From Rhodospirillaceae bacterium (GTDB lineage: Bacteria; Pseudomonadota; Alphaproteobacteria; Rhodospirillales; Magnetospirillaceae): a stretch of 8,745 nucleotides of DNA. Below, piece after piece: positions 1-7,295 of the stretch (its first letter is position 1; each line of letters opens with the position of its first letter). The notes under the pieces were generated by a model, which saw only the letters and a program-made list of their open reading frames with translations, was not told the DNA's origin and made no database searches. The stretch covers positions 1-8,745 of the forward strand of contig JASLCK010000382.1 in the NCBI GenBank assembly GCA_030151865.1. Reading direction: 5' to 3'. The translations under genes and the position numbers were made by a program.

Positions 1-822
1 ATCGTGATACATGCCCAACGCCACGTCATAAGCGGCGCGGGCGCGGGCATGGAACATGGTATCGGCGGGCAGCGGGCCAAAGGCGTCCACCCCCTGGCGG
101 CGCAGTTCCTCGACCGCCGGGGCGACGATGTCCAGATCCTGGCGCCCCATGGCCCCGCCTTCCCCCGCATGGGGGTTAAGACCGGCCACGGCCAGACGCG
201 GATTGGCGATCTTGAAATCCCGGCGCAGGGCGGCTGCGGTAATCAGCCCGGTTTCGACGATTTCCTCCACCGTCAGGTGGGTAATGGCCTCTTGCAGCGA
301 CAGGTGAATGGTCACCGGAACCACCCGCAATTGCGGACTGGCCAGCAGCATCACCACCCGCTTTACCCCCGCCAGGGCCGCCAGAAATTCGGTATGGCCG
401 GGAAACGCGAACCCGGCATCGTACAGCACACCCTTATGGATCGGATTGGTGACCACGGCGGCGGCGCGGCCCGCCTGGGTCAACGACACAGCTTCCTGGA
501 TCGAGGCAATCACGGCTGCGGCGTTACGGCCATCGGGGGTGCCGGGACGCGAGGGCGTTGCCAGGGGGCGATGCAGCACCGGCAATGCACTGGGGAACAC
601 ATCCCCCGCCTGTTCCGGGTGGTCGATCACCGCCAACGGCACATCCCAACCCAAGCCGTGGGTCAGGGCTGACAGACGGTCGGCGTCATCGATAAGGAAA
701 AAAGGCCGGTCCAGGGCTGGACCGGCTTTTTCCATCAGGTTTTTCCAACAGGCCAGGGCGATTTCGCCGCCGATCCCTGCCGGTTCCCCCATCGTGAGGG
801 CCAGGGGCGCGAGACCGGCCAT
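1..822 (-). CDS. pdxA: 4-hydroxythreonine-4-phosphate dehydrogenase PdxA, 3' end outside window
   Basis: PdxA oxidises 4-phosphohydroxy-L-threonine with NAD(P)+ in the DXP-dependent route to pyridoxal 5'-phosphate, in the cytoplasm. I translated the minus strand from the ATG at 822-820; it is open for 274 codons to the window edge, so about 50-60 C-terminal residues are missing compared with the usual ~330. Visible signatures: MGEPAGIGGE (residues 11-20; the family more often has P where this has the second G of GG), VTNPIHKG (124-131), PGHTEFLA (141-148) and LNPHAGEGG (215-223). The three metal-ligand histidines expected from the E. coli enzyme align with H173, H218 and H273, the last just inside the edge. 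The start lies 1 nt after the surA stop (TGA-C-ATG) with only a weak Shine-Dalgarno, so translation is probably coupled to surA. A terminator-like hairpin lies within codons 30-43. ksgA often follows pdxA, but that region is outside the window. Confidence 0.96.
   Translation of the reverse strand, partial: MAGLAPLALTMGEPAGIGGEIALACWKNLMEKAGPALDRPFFLIDDADRLSALTHGLGWDVPLAVIDHPEQAGDVFPSALPVLHRPLATPSRPGTPDGRNAAAVIASIQEAVSLTQAGRAAAVVTNPIHKGVLYDAGFAFPGHTEFLAALAGVKRVVMLLASPQLRVVPVTIHLSLQEAITHLTVEEIVETGLITAAALRRDFKIANPRLAVAGLNPHAGEGGAMGRQDLDIVAPAVEELRRQGVDAFGPLPADTMFHARARAAYDVALGMYHD
696..733 (-). terminator. Terminator-like hairpin inside pdxA
   Basis: Read on the minus (transcribed) strand, a perfect 10-bp stem GCCGGTCCAG / CTGGACCGGC (726-717 and 714-705) closes on a 2-nt CC, so in practice the stem is about 8-9 bp with a slightly larger loop. 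It is followed by C and then six T residues (703-698). A run of five A residues precedes the stem, so A/T pairing can extend it, and the plus strand also reads as stem plus T-run. This has the form of a Rho-independent terminator, yet it lies about 90-130 nt inside the pdxA reading frame, encoding residues around EKAGPALDRPFF. It could attenuate the distal part of the operon. Whether it terminates is inference, since translating ribosomes may suppress it. Confidence 0.5.
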
Positions 823-823
823 G

Positions 824-2095
824 TCAGATGCGGATCTCGACAAAGGCGGCGCGGCGCAGATCGCGCATATAACGCTGGGCCCCCAGATTGACCCGCTCGT
901 CTTCCAGCTTTTGGCGGATATCATCGCGCGACGGCAGCCCGCCCTTGGGCTCGGTCCGGCCGCAAACCAGGAAATAGCGGCGCACATTGTCCTGCACCAA
1001 AGCCTTGCTCAATTGGCCGGGCTTCAGGTTATCGGTCATCGCGGAGATTTCGGCGGGCAACTGGCTGGGCATGGTCTTGCCCGGATGGGTCCAGTCGGCG
1101 GCGGGAACGTGCTTGACCTTCTTTTCCACCTCATCGCAACCGGAAACCCCGGCCAGACTTTCTTCGAAGGCTTTGGCCTGGGCTTCACGCTCGGCCATGG
1201 TGGCGCTGGGCAGCGCGTTCAGAAACACCTGGGCCATATCCAGGGTCGGCTCGGTCTGGGTGACCTGACCGGCAATGCGCTTATCGCGCAGCAGCAGAAT
1301 GTGATAGCCGTCCGACAGGTGCAACGGCTGGGTGGTCTGACCGGGCTGCAAGGCAGACAACGCCGTCATCAGTTCGTCGTCCATCATGCCCTGGGTCACC
1401 CAGCCCAGATCGCCGCCCGAGGCCGCACCGCTCTGGCTGAACTGACGCGCCAACGACGAGAACGGCGCCCCCTGGCGCATCTGGTCCAGCAGGCGCACGG
1501 CCAGGGATTGTACTTCCGCTTCCTTGGACGGGTCTTCGACCCCCAGGAAGATTTCAGCGGCCAGATATTCCGGCTTGCCCAGATTTTCCTTCAAGGTTTC
1601 CAGGCGGGTATCGATCTCTTCCTCACCGATGCGGACGTTAGGCACCAATTCGCGGCGCACCACGCGGACCCAGGCCAGTTCGGCCTTGACCTGCTGACGC
1701 AGGGTTTCCGGATCGATGCCCTTGTTCTTCAGAAACGGAATCATCGCCCCGCGCGGCATATTGTTCTGCCGTTCGATGGTGTTGATGCCGTTCATGATTT
1801 CGTTGGCAGAGATGTTCACCTTCTGCTTCGCCGCTTCCTGCAATTGCAGGCGTTCGTCGATCAGGCGACGCATCACCTGGCCGACGATGCGTTGCTTGCT
1901 TTCCTGCGTATCGGGCAGGTTCGACGACAAAATGACCATGCGCATGCGCGCATCCAGGTCATGCAGGGTGATCACTTCTTCGTTGACGACGGCAGCGACC
2001 CGTTCGGTCTGCGCCGAGGCCGGAGCCGCCAGCGCACCCAACAAGGCCAGAGAGGCCAGCAAGGCGCCGCGCAAGAAAGGAACCAGCTTGATCAT
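824..2095 (-). CDS. surA: SurA-type periplasmic chaperone / peptidyl-prolyl isomerase
   Basis: SurA escorts unfolded outer-membrane proteins, including LptD, across the periplasm to the BAM complex. The chosen start (ATG 2095-2093) gives 423 residues beginning with a clean signal peptide (MIKLVPFLRG, a hydrophobic core, then PASAQ; cleavage near residue 28). The frame stays open upstream inside lptD, but that extension would bury the signal peptide. Domains: SurA N-terminal region from about 30 to 170, starting VAAVVNEEVIT; one complete parvulin domain about 175-272, with the FSQSGAASGGDLGWV and LSDGYHILLL signatures; then a degenerate C-terminal segment to 423. E. coli SurA has two parvulin domains, so this is the shorter alphaproteobacterial layout. 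The start codon overlaps the lptD stop (TGATG), with GGTGGA 9 nt upstream inside lptD. Co-expression with its client LptD is a common and sensible arrangement. Confidence 0.93.
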   Translation of the reverse strand: MIKLVPFLRGALLASLALLGALAAPASAQTERVAAVVNEEVITLHDLDARMRMVILSSNLPDTQESKQRIVGQVMRRLIDERLQLQEAAKQKVNISANEIMNGINTIERQNNMPRGAMIPFLKNKGIDPETLRQQVKAELAWVRVVRRELVPNVRIGEEEIDTRLETLKENLGKPEYLAAEIFLGVEDPSKEAEVQSLAVRLLDQMRQGAPFSSLARQFSQSGAASGGDLGWVTQGMMDDELMTALSALQPGQTTQPLHLSDGYHILLLRDKRIAGQVTQTEPTLDMAQVFLNALPSATMAEREAQAKAFEESLAGVSGCDEVEKKVKHVPAADWTHPGKTMPSQLPAEISAMTDNLKPGQLSKALVQDNVRRYFLVCGRTEPKGGLPSRDDIRQKLEDERVNLGAQRYMRDLRRAAFVEIRI

Positions 2096-4320
2096 CAGAA
2101 CATGTCCACCGGAAATTCGGTCAGGCTTTTGAAGACAATGCGGAACATCAGGTAATGCCCCGCCGAGAAAGTCTTGACGGTTGTATGTTTGACGCCGGCA
2201 TCGCCGGAGATCAACAGACATTCGTCCTCGTACGTCAAAGTGCCGCCGCTTTGCAGCGGCCCGGCATCGGATCCCAGCGCTTCCGTGTTGTAGGCCGCCA
2301 CCTTCCAGTAGCGGTTGACCTGCGACGAAACGTTGGTCACCAACTGTTCGCGGGCATTGAACACACTGGTTGGGCTCAACTTGTCATAGAAGACATAGGA
2401 TGTCGAAACCCGGAACGGCAACGGCCCCACGGTGGTGTTCAACTCACTGCGACGCAGGGTAAAGCTGTCCTTGTCCAGGCGATAGTGATAGCCCACTATC
2501 AGGTTGCTGGACGGCTGGGTGGAGACGCGCCCGACGATATCCGACAGATAACCATCCCAACCGGTCCCTTCCGGCGCGACCTGATCCTTATGCTGGCGAT
2601 AACCCTGGCCCATGGCCACATCCACCACCTGAAGGCCGCGGTTCATCACCGAATATTGCCCGCCATAGGCCACCGACGGCCCGCTGGGCACCAGATCATA
2701 GCCCGAGAACGGATTGGCGCTGAACAGGTTGGTGTCGTCCAACTCGAAGTCCTGGCTGTCCTCGTTGGGAATACGGACCGAATTGCCGCCATAGGGGGCG
2801 ATGTTGGTCACCACGATGGGGGTAACGGTCTGCGAACTGTGTTCGCCGATTTTGGCGAAGGGATAGCGCCAGTCCATGGTCATTTGCGGGATCACGCGAC
2901 CAGTGCTGACCACTTCAGAATCCGGCAGTCCGACCACATGGTCGCTGTTGTAAGCGTCGGCGCGCAGACGGGCCGAGAAATTATAGACCTCGCCGTCATT
3001 GGCCGTATAAGGCAGATGCCAGGCAGTTTCAGTGTTAATGCGGCGGCTGCTTACCCCTTGAATGCGGGTGATGGCGGCAGCGCGGCTGTCAAAGGTCCAG
3101 TAAGCGCCATGGGACGACGGGTCGCCGACATAGTTATAATTGACCAGCGGGAACACCGTCGGCGATTTGCCGGGCAAAATCGCCCCCGACGGATAAACCG
3201 GCGAGGTCAGGCTTTGAAACGAATAGGCCTCGATCGAGGCGTAATTCTTTTCGCCGAAACCTTCCAGGTAAGGACGGGTGGTCAGGAACGGCTTGGTGTT
3301 ATGAAAGCCGTAGGTTTCCAGATAGTCCTTGGTGGCAGCGCGCTGCACGGTATAACCGGCGCGCCAAGTCTCGTTCAGGCTGAACTGGCCGGCGGCATCA
3401 ATATTCCAACCGATGGTGTCGGTACCCGCCACGCCCGAGGCCGGCTGATTGACGATGCTGCCCGAGGTTTTGGTCTCGCCGCTCGCCCCTCGCCAGCGGT
3501 GGGTGGCGGCCAGCATGGTCCCTTCCTTGGTGGTGTACATCGGCGACCAGGTAATGTCCTGGGTATCGTCAATCACCTGGAAATAAGGCACACGCACGCC
3601 GGTACCGACGATCTGATTGTTAATCACGCCGGGGGCCAGAAAACCGCTTTTGCGCTTCACCGTCGGGTCGGCGTGGGAAAAATAAGGCGTATAGAGAACC
3701 GGCACGCCTTCGATATTCAGCCAGGCATCGTCATATTCGACCAGATGCTTGTCCATATCATGGGTGATGCGCTTGGCCTTGACGTCCCACAAGGGCGTTT
3801 CATCGGGATGTTCGGCGCAGGCCTGACAGGCGGTATAGACGCCCTTGTCGAACACGGTGCGCTGACCGTTGCGCCGCGCCTTCAGGGCCGCCAGACGGGA
3901 ATCGTCGATCATCAGCACACGGATGCCTTCGATCACGCCGCTGCGCAGATCACCGGTCAATTCCATGTAATCGGCGAAATGCACCTGCCCGTCGATGTCG
4001 GTCAGGCTGACATTGCCGCTGGCAATCACCACGTCCTGCTTCAGATTGTAAGACAGGTTGTCGGCCAGCAGGATACGCCCGCCCTGATCGATTTCCACAT
4101 GACCGCTGGCGGTCACGGTGTTGAGATCGCGGTCTTGCTGGATCTGATCGGCGACGATCAAAGCGGGCTGGTCTTCTGGGCGGGTGCTCGAGCCCTTGCC
4201 CTTTTTGGCACGCAGCGTCATACCGGAATCGCTATCGGCTGCGACGGCGGCCCCCAGCGGCACGGCGGCCAGGGCAATCAGGGCAAAACCGGAAACAGTG
4301 GCGGCAAGCAGGCGGCGCAC
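2095..4320 (-). CDS. lptD: LPS-assembly outer-membrane protein LptD
   Basis: LptD is the outer-membrane barrel that, plugged by LptE, inserts lipopolysaccharide into the outer leaflet. I prefer the GTG at 4320 (741 residues): the ribosome site GGGGAGGA at 4337-4330 ends 9 nt before it. The TTG at 4329, which would give 744 residues, directly abuts that site. Signal peptide about 1-28 (MRRLLAATVSG, hydrophobic, ending AVAA). An LptA/OstA-like beta-jellyroll follows at about 52-150, then the conserved stretch VLYTPYFSHADPTVKRKSGF (208-227), then the barrel to the C-terminus, which ends in beta-strand-like sequence. Only three cysteines occur: C165 and C168 (TACQAC) and C701 (DECLL). E. coli has four, forming inter-domain disulfides. 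The gene follows lptF and overlaps surA by 1 nt. The product is certain; the start is less so. Confidence 0.95.
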   Translation of the reverse strand: MRRLLAATVSGFALIALAAVPLGAAVAADSDSGMTLRAKKGKGSSTRPEDQPALIVADQIQQDRDLNTVTASGHVEIDQGGRILLADNLSYNLKQDVVIASGNVSLTDIDGQVHFADYMELTGDLRSGVIEGIRVLMIDDSRLAALKARRNGQRTVFDKGVYTACQACAEHPDETPLWDVKAKRITHDMDKHLVEYDDAWLNIEGVPVLYTPYFSHADPTVKRKSGFLAPGVINNQIVGTGVRVPYFQVIDDTQDITWSPMYTTKEGTMLAATHRWRGASGETKTSGSIVNQPASGVAGTDTIGWNIDAAGQFSLNETWRAGYTVQRAATKDYLETYGFHNTKPFLTTRPYLEGFGEKNYASIEAYSFQSLTSPVYPSGAILPGKSPTVFPLVNYNYVGDPSSHGAYWTFDSRAAAITRIQGVSSRRINTETAWHLPYTANDGEVYNFSARLRADAYNSDHVVGLPDSEVVSTGRVIPQMTMDWRYPFAKIGEHSSQTVTPIVVTNIAPYGGNSVRIPNEDSQDFELDDTNLFSANPFSGYDLVPSGPSVAYGGQYSVMNRGLQVVDVAMGQGYRQHKDQVAPEGTGWDGYLSDIVGRVSTQPSSNLIVGYHYRLDKDSFTLRRSELNTTVGPLPFRVSTSYVFYDKLSPTSVFNAREQLVTNVSSQVNRYWKVAAYNTEALGSDAGPLQSGGTLTYEDECLLISGDAGVKHTTVKTFSAGHYLMFRIVFKSLTEFPVDMF

Positions 4321-4329
4321 GGCGGGCAA

Positions 4330-4337
4330 TCCTCCCC
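4330..4337 (-). promoter_or_regulatory. Ribosome binding site deciding the lptD start
   Basis: GGGGAGGA on the minus strand begins on the last base of the lptF TAG stop. It sits 9 nt before the GTG at 4320 but has no gap before the TTG at 4329, which favours GTG as the initiation codon and suggests re-initiation by ribosomes finishing lptF. Confidence 0.6.
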
Positions 4338-5458
4338 TAAACCCGAGCGCGAGGCTTGTTGCGCCCCGGCATGGAAATGGATGGCTTCACCAGAACCCAG
4401 GCGCTAATCACGGCGGGGATCAGGGGGGCGATATAGATCAGGGGCACCAGCATCAGATTACGGGTTGCCAGATTGGACACCCCCAGCGCCATGGCCTGGA
4501 TGACCACCATCAGCCCGATCGCCAGAATCAGCCGGTCACTCTGGCCGCGCCGGTTGAACAACCCGGCCAACAGACAGACCGACGCCAGCAAGGCGAACGA
4601 GAAATGATATAAAGGCGACGCCAATCTTTGATGCCCCTCGACACGGAACTGGCGGAAATTGACAGCCCCCACCTCGGCTTCGGTAACACGGAACAGTTCA
4701 GCCGTCGAGCGTTCACGGGCATCGCGGGTGCGATCACCGTCCTGATCGTTCGAGTCTGAAAATTCCATCGCATAATTGTCGAAATATAGCAACGACAGGC
4801 GATTGGATCCGTCCACCACCTGTTGGCGGGTGCCGTTGACCAAAAGCACTTTGGGCGATCCGTTTTCACTTTGCAGCAAAGCGCCGCGTTCGGCCAGGAT
4901 GGTGACGGCCTTGCCCTTTTGCCGGGTGTCATGCACCACGATGTCGCGCAACTGCCCATCGGGGGTGCGCGCCTGGACATAAACGGTCAGACCCCGCCCG
5001 ACATTGTTGAAGATGCCTTCCTGCAACAAAACGCTGGTGGCGCTTGAACGCAACTGCCACTGCAATTCGTGAAAAGCTTGCACCGTCGCCGGGATCACCC
5101 AGACGTTCAGCCACAAACCGATGACGAAATTGATGCCAGCCAGGATCAGGGCCGGACGGGCAAGCATCCAATGGCTCAAGCCCGCGGCACGCAACACCAC
5201 CAGTTCGCGGTCGGAAATCAGCTTGTTATAGGTGAACAGCACTACGGAGAACAAAGCCACCGGCAGGATCACCGTCAGAAAGTTGGGGATCACCAGCATG
5301 GTCAGCTTCAGGAAAACCCAGACCGACGCGCCCTTGTTCACCGTCATTTCGACGAAGCGCAAGGATTGGGTCAGCCATAGGATGCAGGTCAGCCCAATGG
5401 TGACAAGCACCATGCCGACGCCCAGTTGCCGCAGGATGTAACGTACGATTCCCAACAT
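4337..5458 (-). CDS. lptF: LPS export ABC transporter permease LptF
   Basis: LptF pairs with LptG and the LptB ATPase to extract LPS from the inner membrane and feed it to the periplasmic bridge. The ATG at 5458 gives 373 residues starting MLGIVRYILRQLGVG, as expected for this family; the frame continues upstream but not like a family member. Membrane segments lie at about 12-30, 48-75 and 101-121, then a periplasmic jellyroll at about 135-270, then segments at about 283-301, 308-327 and 334-357. The coupling-helix region reads SDRELVVLRAAGLS (82-95). I call LptF rather than LptG because of the WLTQSLR motif after segment 1 and the GLTVYVQARTPDGQL / IVVHDTR / LAERGALL pattern in the jellyroll, which matches alphaproteobacterial LptF proteins as I remember them. 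It is first in the operon, 16 nt before lptD. No ribosome site is visible. The usual partner lptG is absent here. Confidence 0.9.
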   Translation of the reverse strand: MLGIVRYILRQLGVGMVLVTIGLTCILWLTQSLRFVEMTVNKGASVWVFLKLTMLVIPNFLTVILPVALFSVVLFTYNKLISDRELVVLRAAGLSHWMLARPALILAGINFVIGLWLNVWVIPATVQAFHELQWQLRSSATSVLLQEGIFNNVGRGLTVYVQARTPDGQLRDIVVHDTRQKGKAVTILAERGALLQSENGSPKVLLVNGTRQQVVDGSNRLSLLYFDNYAMEFSDSNDQDGDRTRDARERSTAELFRVTEAEVGAVNFRQFRVEGHQRLASPLYHFSFALLASVCLLAGLFNRRGQSDRLILAIGLMVVIQAMALGVSNLATRNLMLVPLIYIAPLIPAVISAWVLVKPSISMPGRNKPRARV

Positions 5459-5467
5459 TTGGGGCGG

Positions 5468-5496
5468 ATTATGACCGCGCCGCGATGGGTTGAACA
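5468..5496 (-). promoter_or_regulatory. Candidate lptF operon promoter
   Basis: On the minus strand a good -10-like CATAAT (5473-5468) lies 9 nt before the lptF ATG. A poor -35-like TGTTCA (5496-5491) is 17 nt upstream of it. The predicted transcript start would fall within a few bases of the ATG, and no Shine-Dalgarno is seen, so the mRNA could be leaderless. The -35 match is only 3 of 6, hence low confidence. Confidence 0.3.
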
Positions 5497-5512
5497 GCGC
5501 AAACAATCGGCT

Positions 5513-5542
5513 TTGGCATTTTTCGCGACACTTTAAGATAAA
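5513..5542 (+). promoter_or_regulatory. Candidate photolyase promoter
   Basis: TTGGCA (5513-5518, 5 of 6 to the sigma-70 -35 consensus), an 18-nt spacer and GATAAA (5537-5542, 4 of 6 to the -10 consensus). It is divergent from the lptF operon and would give a 5' untranslated region of about 170 nt before the photolyase GTG. An alternative -10, TAAGAT at 5534-5539, has a short 15-nt spacer. The rest of the 258-nt gap (5459-5716) shows no gene or strong repeat. Confidence 0.35.
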
Positions 5543-5716
5543 TGCAGAGATATCAGCGTATTGAACCTCCTCCACGCCCTGCCCGCCATGGCCGGAACCC
5601 TCCAAGCGCCCCCTTCACCCAAGGGACGGGCGGGGATATGATCCGCCGCGTTGAAAGCGCCAGGCCGCGCCCCAACCTGTTCAATATCCCCTCCCTCAGC
5701 CGGAGCCCGCCACACC

Positions 5717-7210
5717 GTGCCCCACCCCACCCCCTCCGACAGCCCCATCGCCATTTTGTGGATTCGCCGTGATTTGCGGCTGGCCGACAATCCGGCGCTG
5801 CGGGAAGCGATCCAGGATGGACGGCGGGTTCTGCCGGTGTTCATCTGGGACGACAGTACGCAAAACGACACCGGACGCCCCATAGGCGCGGCGTCGCGCT
5901 GGTGGCTGCATCATTCGCTGACGGCACTCGGCCGCGCCTATGCCCGGCTGGGTGTCACCCTGCTGTTGCGCCAAGGACGGCCCGAGCAGATCTTGCCTGA
6001 TCTGGCGACCCGCATTGGGGCCGAGGCAGTGCTGTGGAACAGCCCCGTCACACCGCCGTCGCTGGCCCAAGACCGCGCTGTCACTGCCGCCTTGCGGGAA
6101 CTTGGCGTGCGGGTGCAGCGCTTCAACGCCGGGCTGCTGTTCGCCCCTTCGCAAGTCCGCACCAAGGACGGCCAGCCGTTTCGTGTGTTCACCCCGTTCT
6201 GGCGGGCCTGCCTGTCCCTGCCCGAGCCCGACCGCCCACTCTGCGCCCCCACCCACTTGACCGGCCCGGTCGATCTCGCCCCACTGGGCGGCGAGGATTT
6301 GGCCGATTGGAACCTGCTGCCCAGCAAGCCCGACTGGTCGGGCGGCATGACCGAGGCCTGGACACCGGGCGAGGACGCCGCCCGCGCCCGCCTAATCGAT
6401 TTTATCGACGGGGGCATGGAGGATTACCAGAAACGCCGCGACCTGCCCGGCCAGGACGGCACCTCGCGCCTGTCGGCCCATCTCAGCTTTGGCGAAATCA
6501 GCCCACGCCAGGTCTGGCACGGCGCCCGCGCCGCCGGGTCCAATCCGGCCGAAGGCTTCCTGCGGGAAGTGGGCTGGCGGGAATTCGCTTATCACAGCTT
6601 GCTGACCTGCCCCGATCTGGCCACCCACCCCCAACGCCCGGAATTCGCCGCCTTTCCCTGGCGCGACGATCCAGACGGCTGGCAGGCCTTCATCCGGGGC
6701 CGCACCGGCTATCCCATCGTCGATGCGGGCATGCGGCAATTGTGGGAAACCGGCTGGATGCACAACCGTGTGCGGATGATTGTCGCGTCTTTCCTGGTCA
6801 AGGACCTGCTGATCCCCTGGCAAGACGGCGAACAATGGTTCTGGGACACCCTGGTGGACGCCGACCCCGCCTGCAATCCCTGCGGCTGGCAATGGGTGGC
6901 GGGCTGCGGCATCGACGCAGCGCCCTATTTCCGCATCTTCAATCCGGTGCTGCAAAGCCGCAAATTCGACCCCACCGGCGATTACATCCGCCGCTGGGTG
7001 CCGGAACTGACCCGCCTGCCCAACGATCAGATCCATGCCCCGTGGGAGATCCCGGCCATGGAACTATCCTTGTCGGGCGTGCGCCTGGGCCGCGACTACC
7101 CCGCCCCCATCTTGGACCACTCCCCCGCCCGCGACCGCGCCCAGACGGCGCTGAAAACCATCGGCAAAAATGAAGCACCTCAGAACTCATCAACAAGGCC
7201 GTCTCAGTAG
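5717..7210 (+). CDS. phrB: Class I deoxyribodipyrimidine photo-lyase (CPD photolyase)
   Basis: Repairs UV-induced cyclobutane pyrimidine dimers in DNA using blue light and reduced FAD. The GTG at 5717 gives 497 residues, a normal family length, with GGAG 11 nt upstream; an in-frame TTG at 5651 would add 22 proline-rich residues and looks less likely. The N-terminal antenna-binding alpha/beta domain starts IAILWIRRDLRLADNPAL (from residue 11). The C-terminal FAD domain contains GRTGYPIVDAGMRQL (328-342), WMHNRVRMIVASF (347-359) and GIDAAPYFRIFNP (398-410). W315, W368 and W391 match the E. coli electron-transfer triad W306/W359/W382 by spacing, and N387 matches FAD-contacting N378. So the enzyme should be functional. 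Cysteines at 386, 389 and 397 around the FAD pocket are unusual. A cryptochrome-like role is possible but less likely. It stands alone, divergent from lptF and convergent with the lipoprotein gene. Confidence 0.93.
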   Translation: MPHPTPSDSPIAILWIRRDLRLADNPALREAIQDGRRVLPVFIWDDSTQNDTGRPIGAASRWWLHHSLTALGRAYARLGVTLLLRQGRPEQILPDLATRIGAEAVLWNSPVTPPSLAQDRAVTAALRELGVRVQRFNAGLLFAPSQVRTKDGQPFRVFTPFWRACLSLPEPDRPLCAPTHLTGPVDLAPLGGEDLADWNLLPSKPDWSGGMTEAWTPGEDAARARLIDFIDGGMEDYQKRRDLPGQDGTSRLSAHLSFGEISPRQVWHGARAAGSNPAEGFLREVGWREFAYHSLLTCPDLATHPQRPEFAAFPWRDDPDGWQAFIRGRTGYPIVDAGMRQLWETGWMHNRVRMIVASFLVKDLLIPWQDGEQWFWDTLVDADPACNPCGWQWVAGCGIDAAPYFRIFNPVLQSRKFDPTGDYIRRWVPELTRLPNDQIHAPWEIPAMELSLSGVRLGRDYPAPILDHSPARDRAQTALKTIGKNEAPQNSSTRPSQ

Positions 7211-7230
7211 GTATTCTGGAGCCAAATACC
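7210..7230. other. Hairpin at the end of the photolyase gene
   Basis: GGTATT-C-TGG (7210-7219) pairs with CCA-AATACC (7222-7230) with a single bulged C, beginning on the last base of the photolyase stop codon. There is no following T-run, so it may be a mRNA 3'-end stabiliser or a weak, Rho-assisted end rather than a classic terminator. A second small hairpin (AGCGC, 5-nt loop, GCGCT) lies at 7268-7282 between the convergent genes. Confidence 0.3.
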
Positions 7231-7295
7231 GCCGCGCTCATTTCGCCCCTTGAAAATCAGGCTGCCCAGCGCACAAAGCGCTTCTGAACGGCCTC

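Noticed and set aside
4..672. A 222-codon plus-strand frame at the left edge
   Set aside because: Antisense to pdxA, whose minus-strand translation is continuous and contains every PdxA motif.
308..2155. A 615-codon open frame on the plus strand
   Set aside because: Antisense to pdxA and surA; no recognisable domain and unnatural composition. Both minus-strand genes carry full family signatures.
2096..2221. A 42-residue N-terminal extension of SurA
   Set aside because: It lies inside lptD and would place residues before a clear signal peptide; the ATG at 2095 has a ribosome site and overlaps the lptD stop.
2155..4407. A 750-codon open frame on the plus strand
   Set aside because: It lies antisense to lptD, whose product is unmistakable. 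It has histidine/arginine/glycine-rich composition without any domain, typical of the opposite strand of a GC-rich gene.
5696..6417. Minus-strand frames overlapping the photolyase
   Set aside because: Antisense shadows of a gene with complete photolyase motifs; no features of their own.
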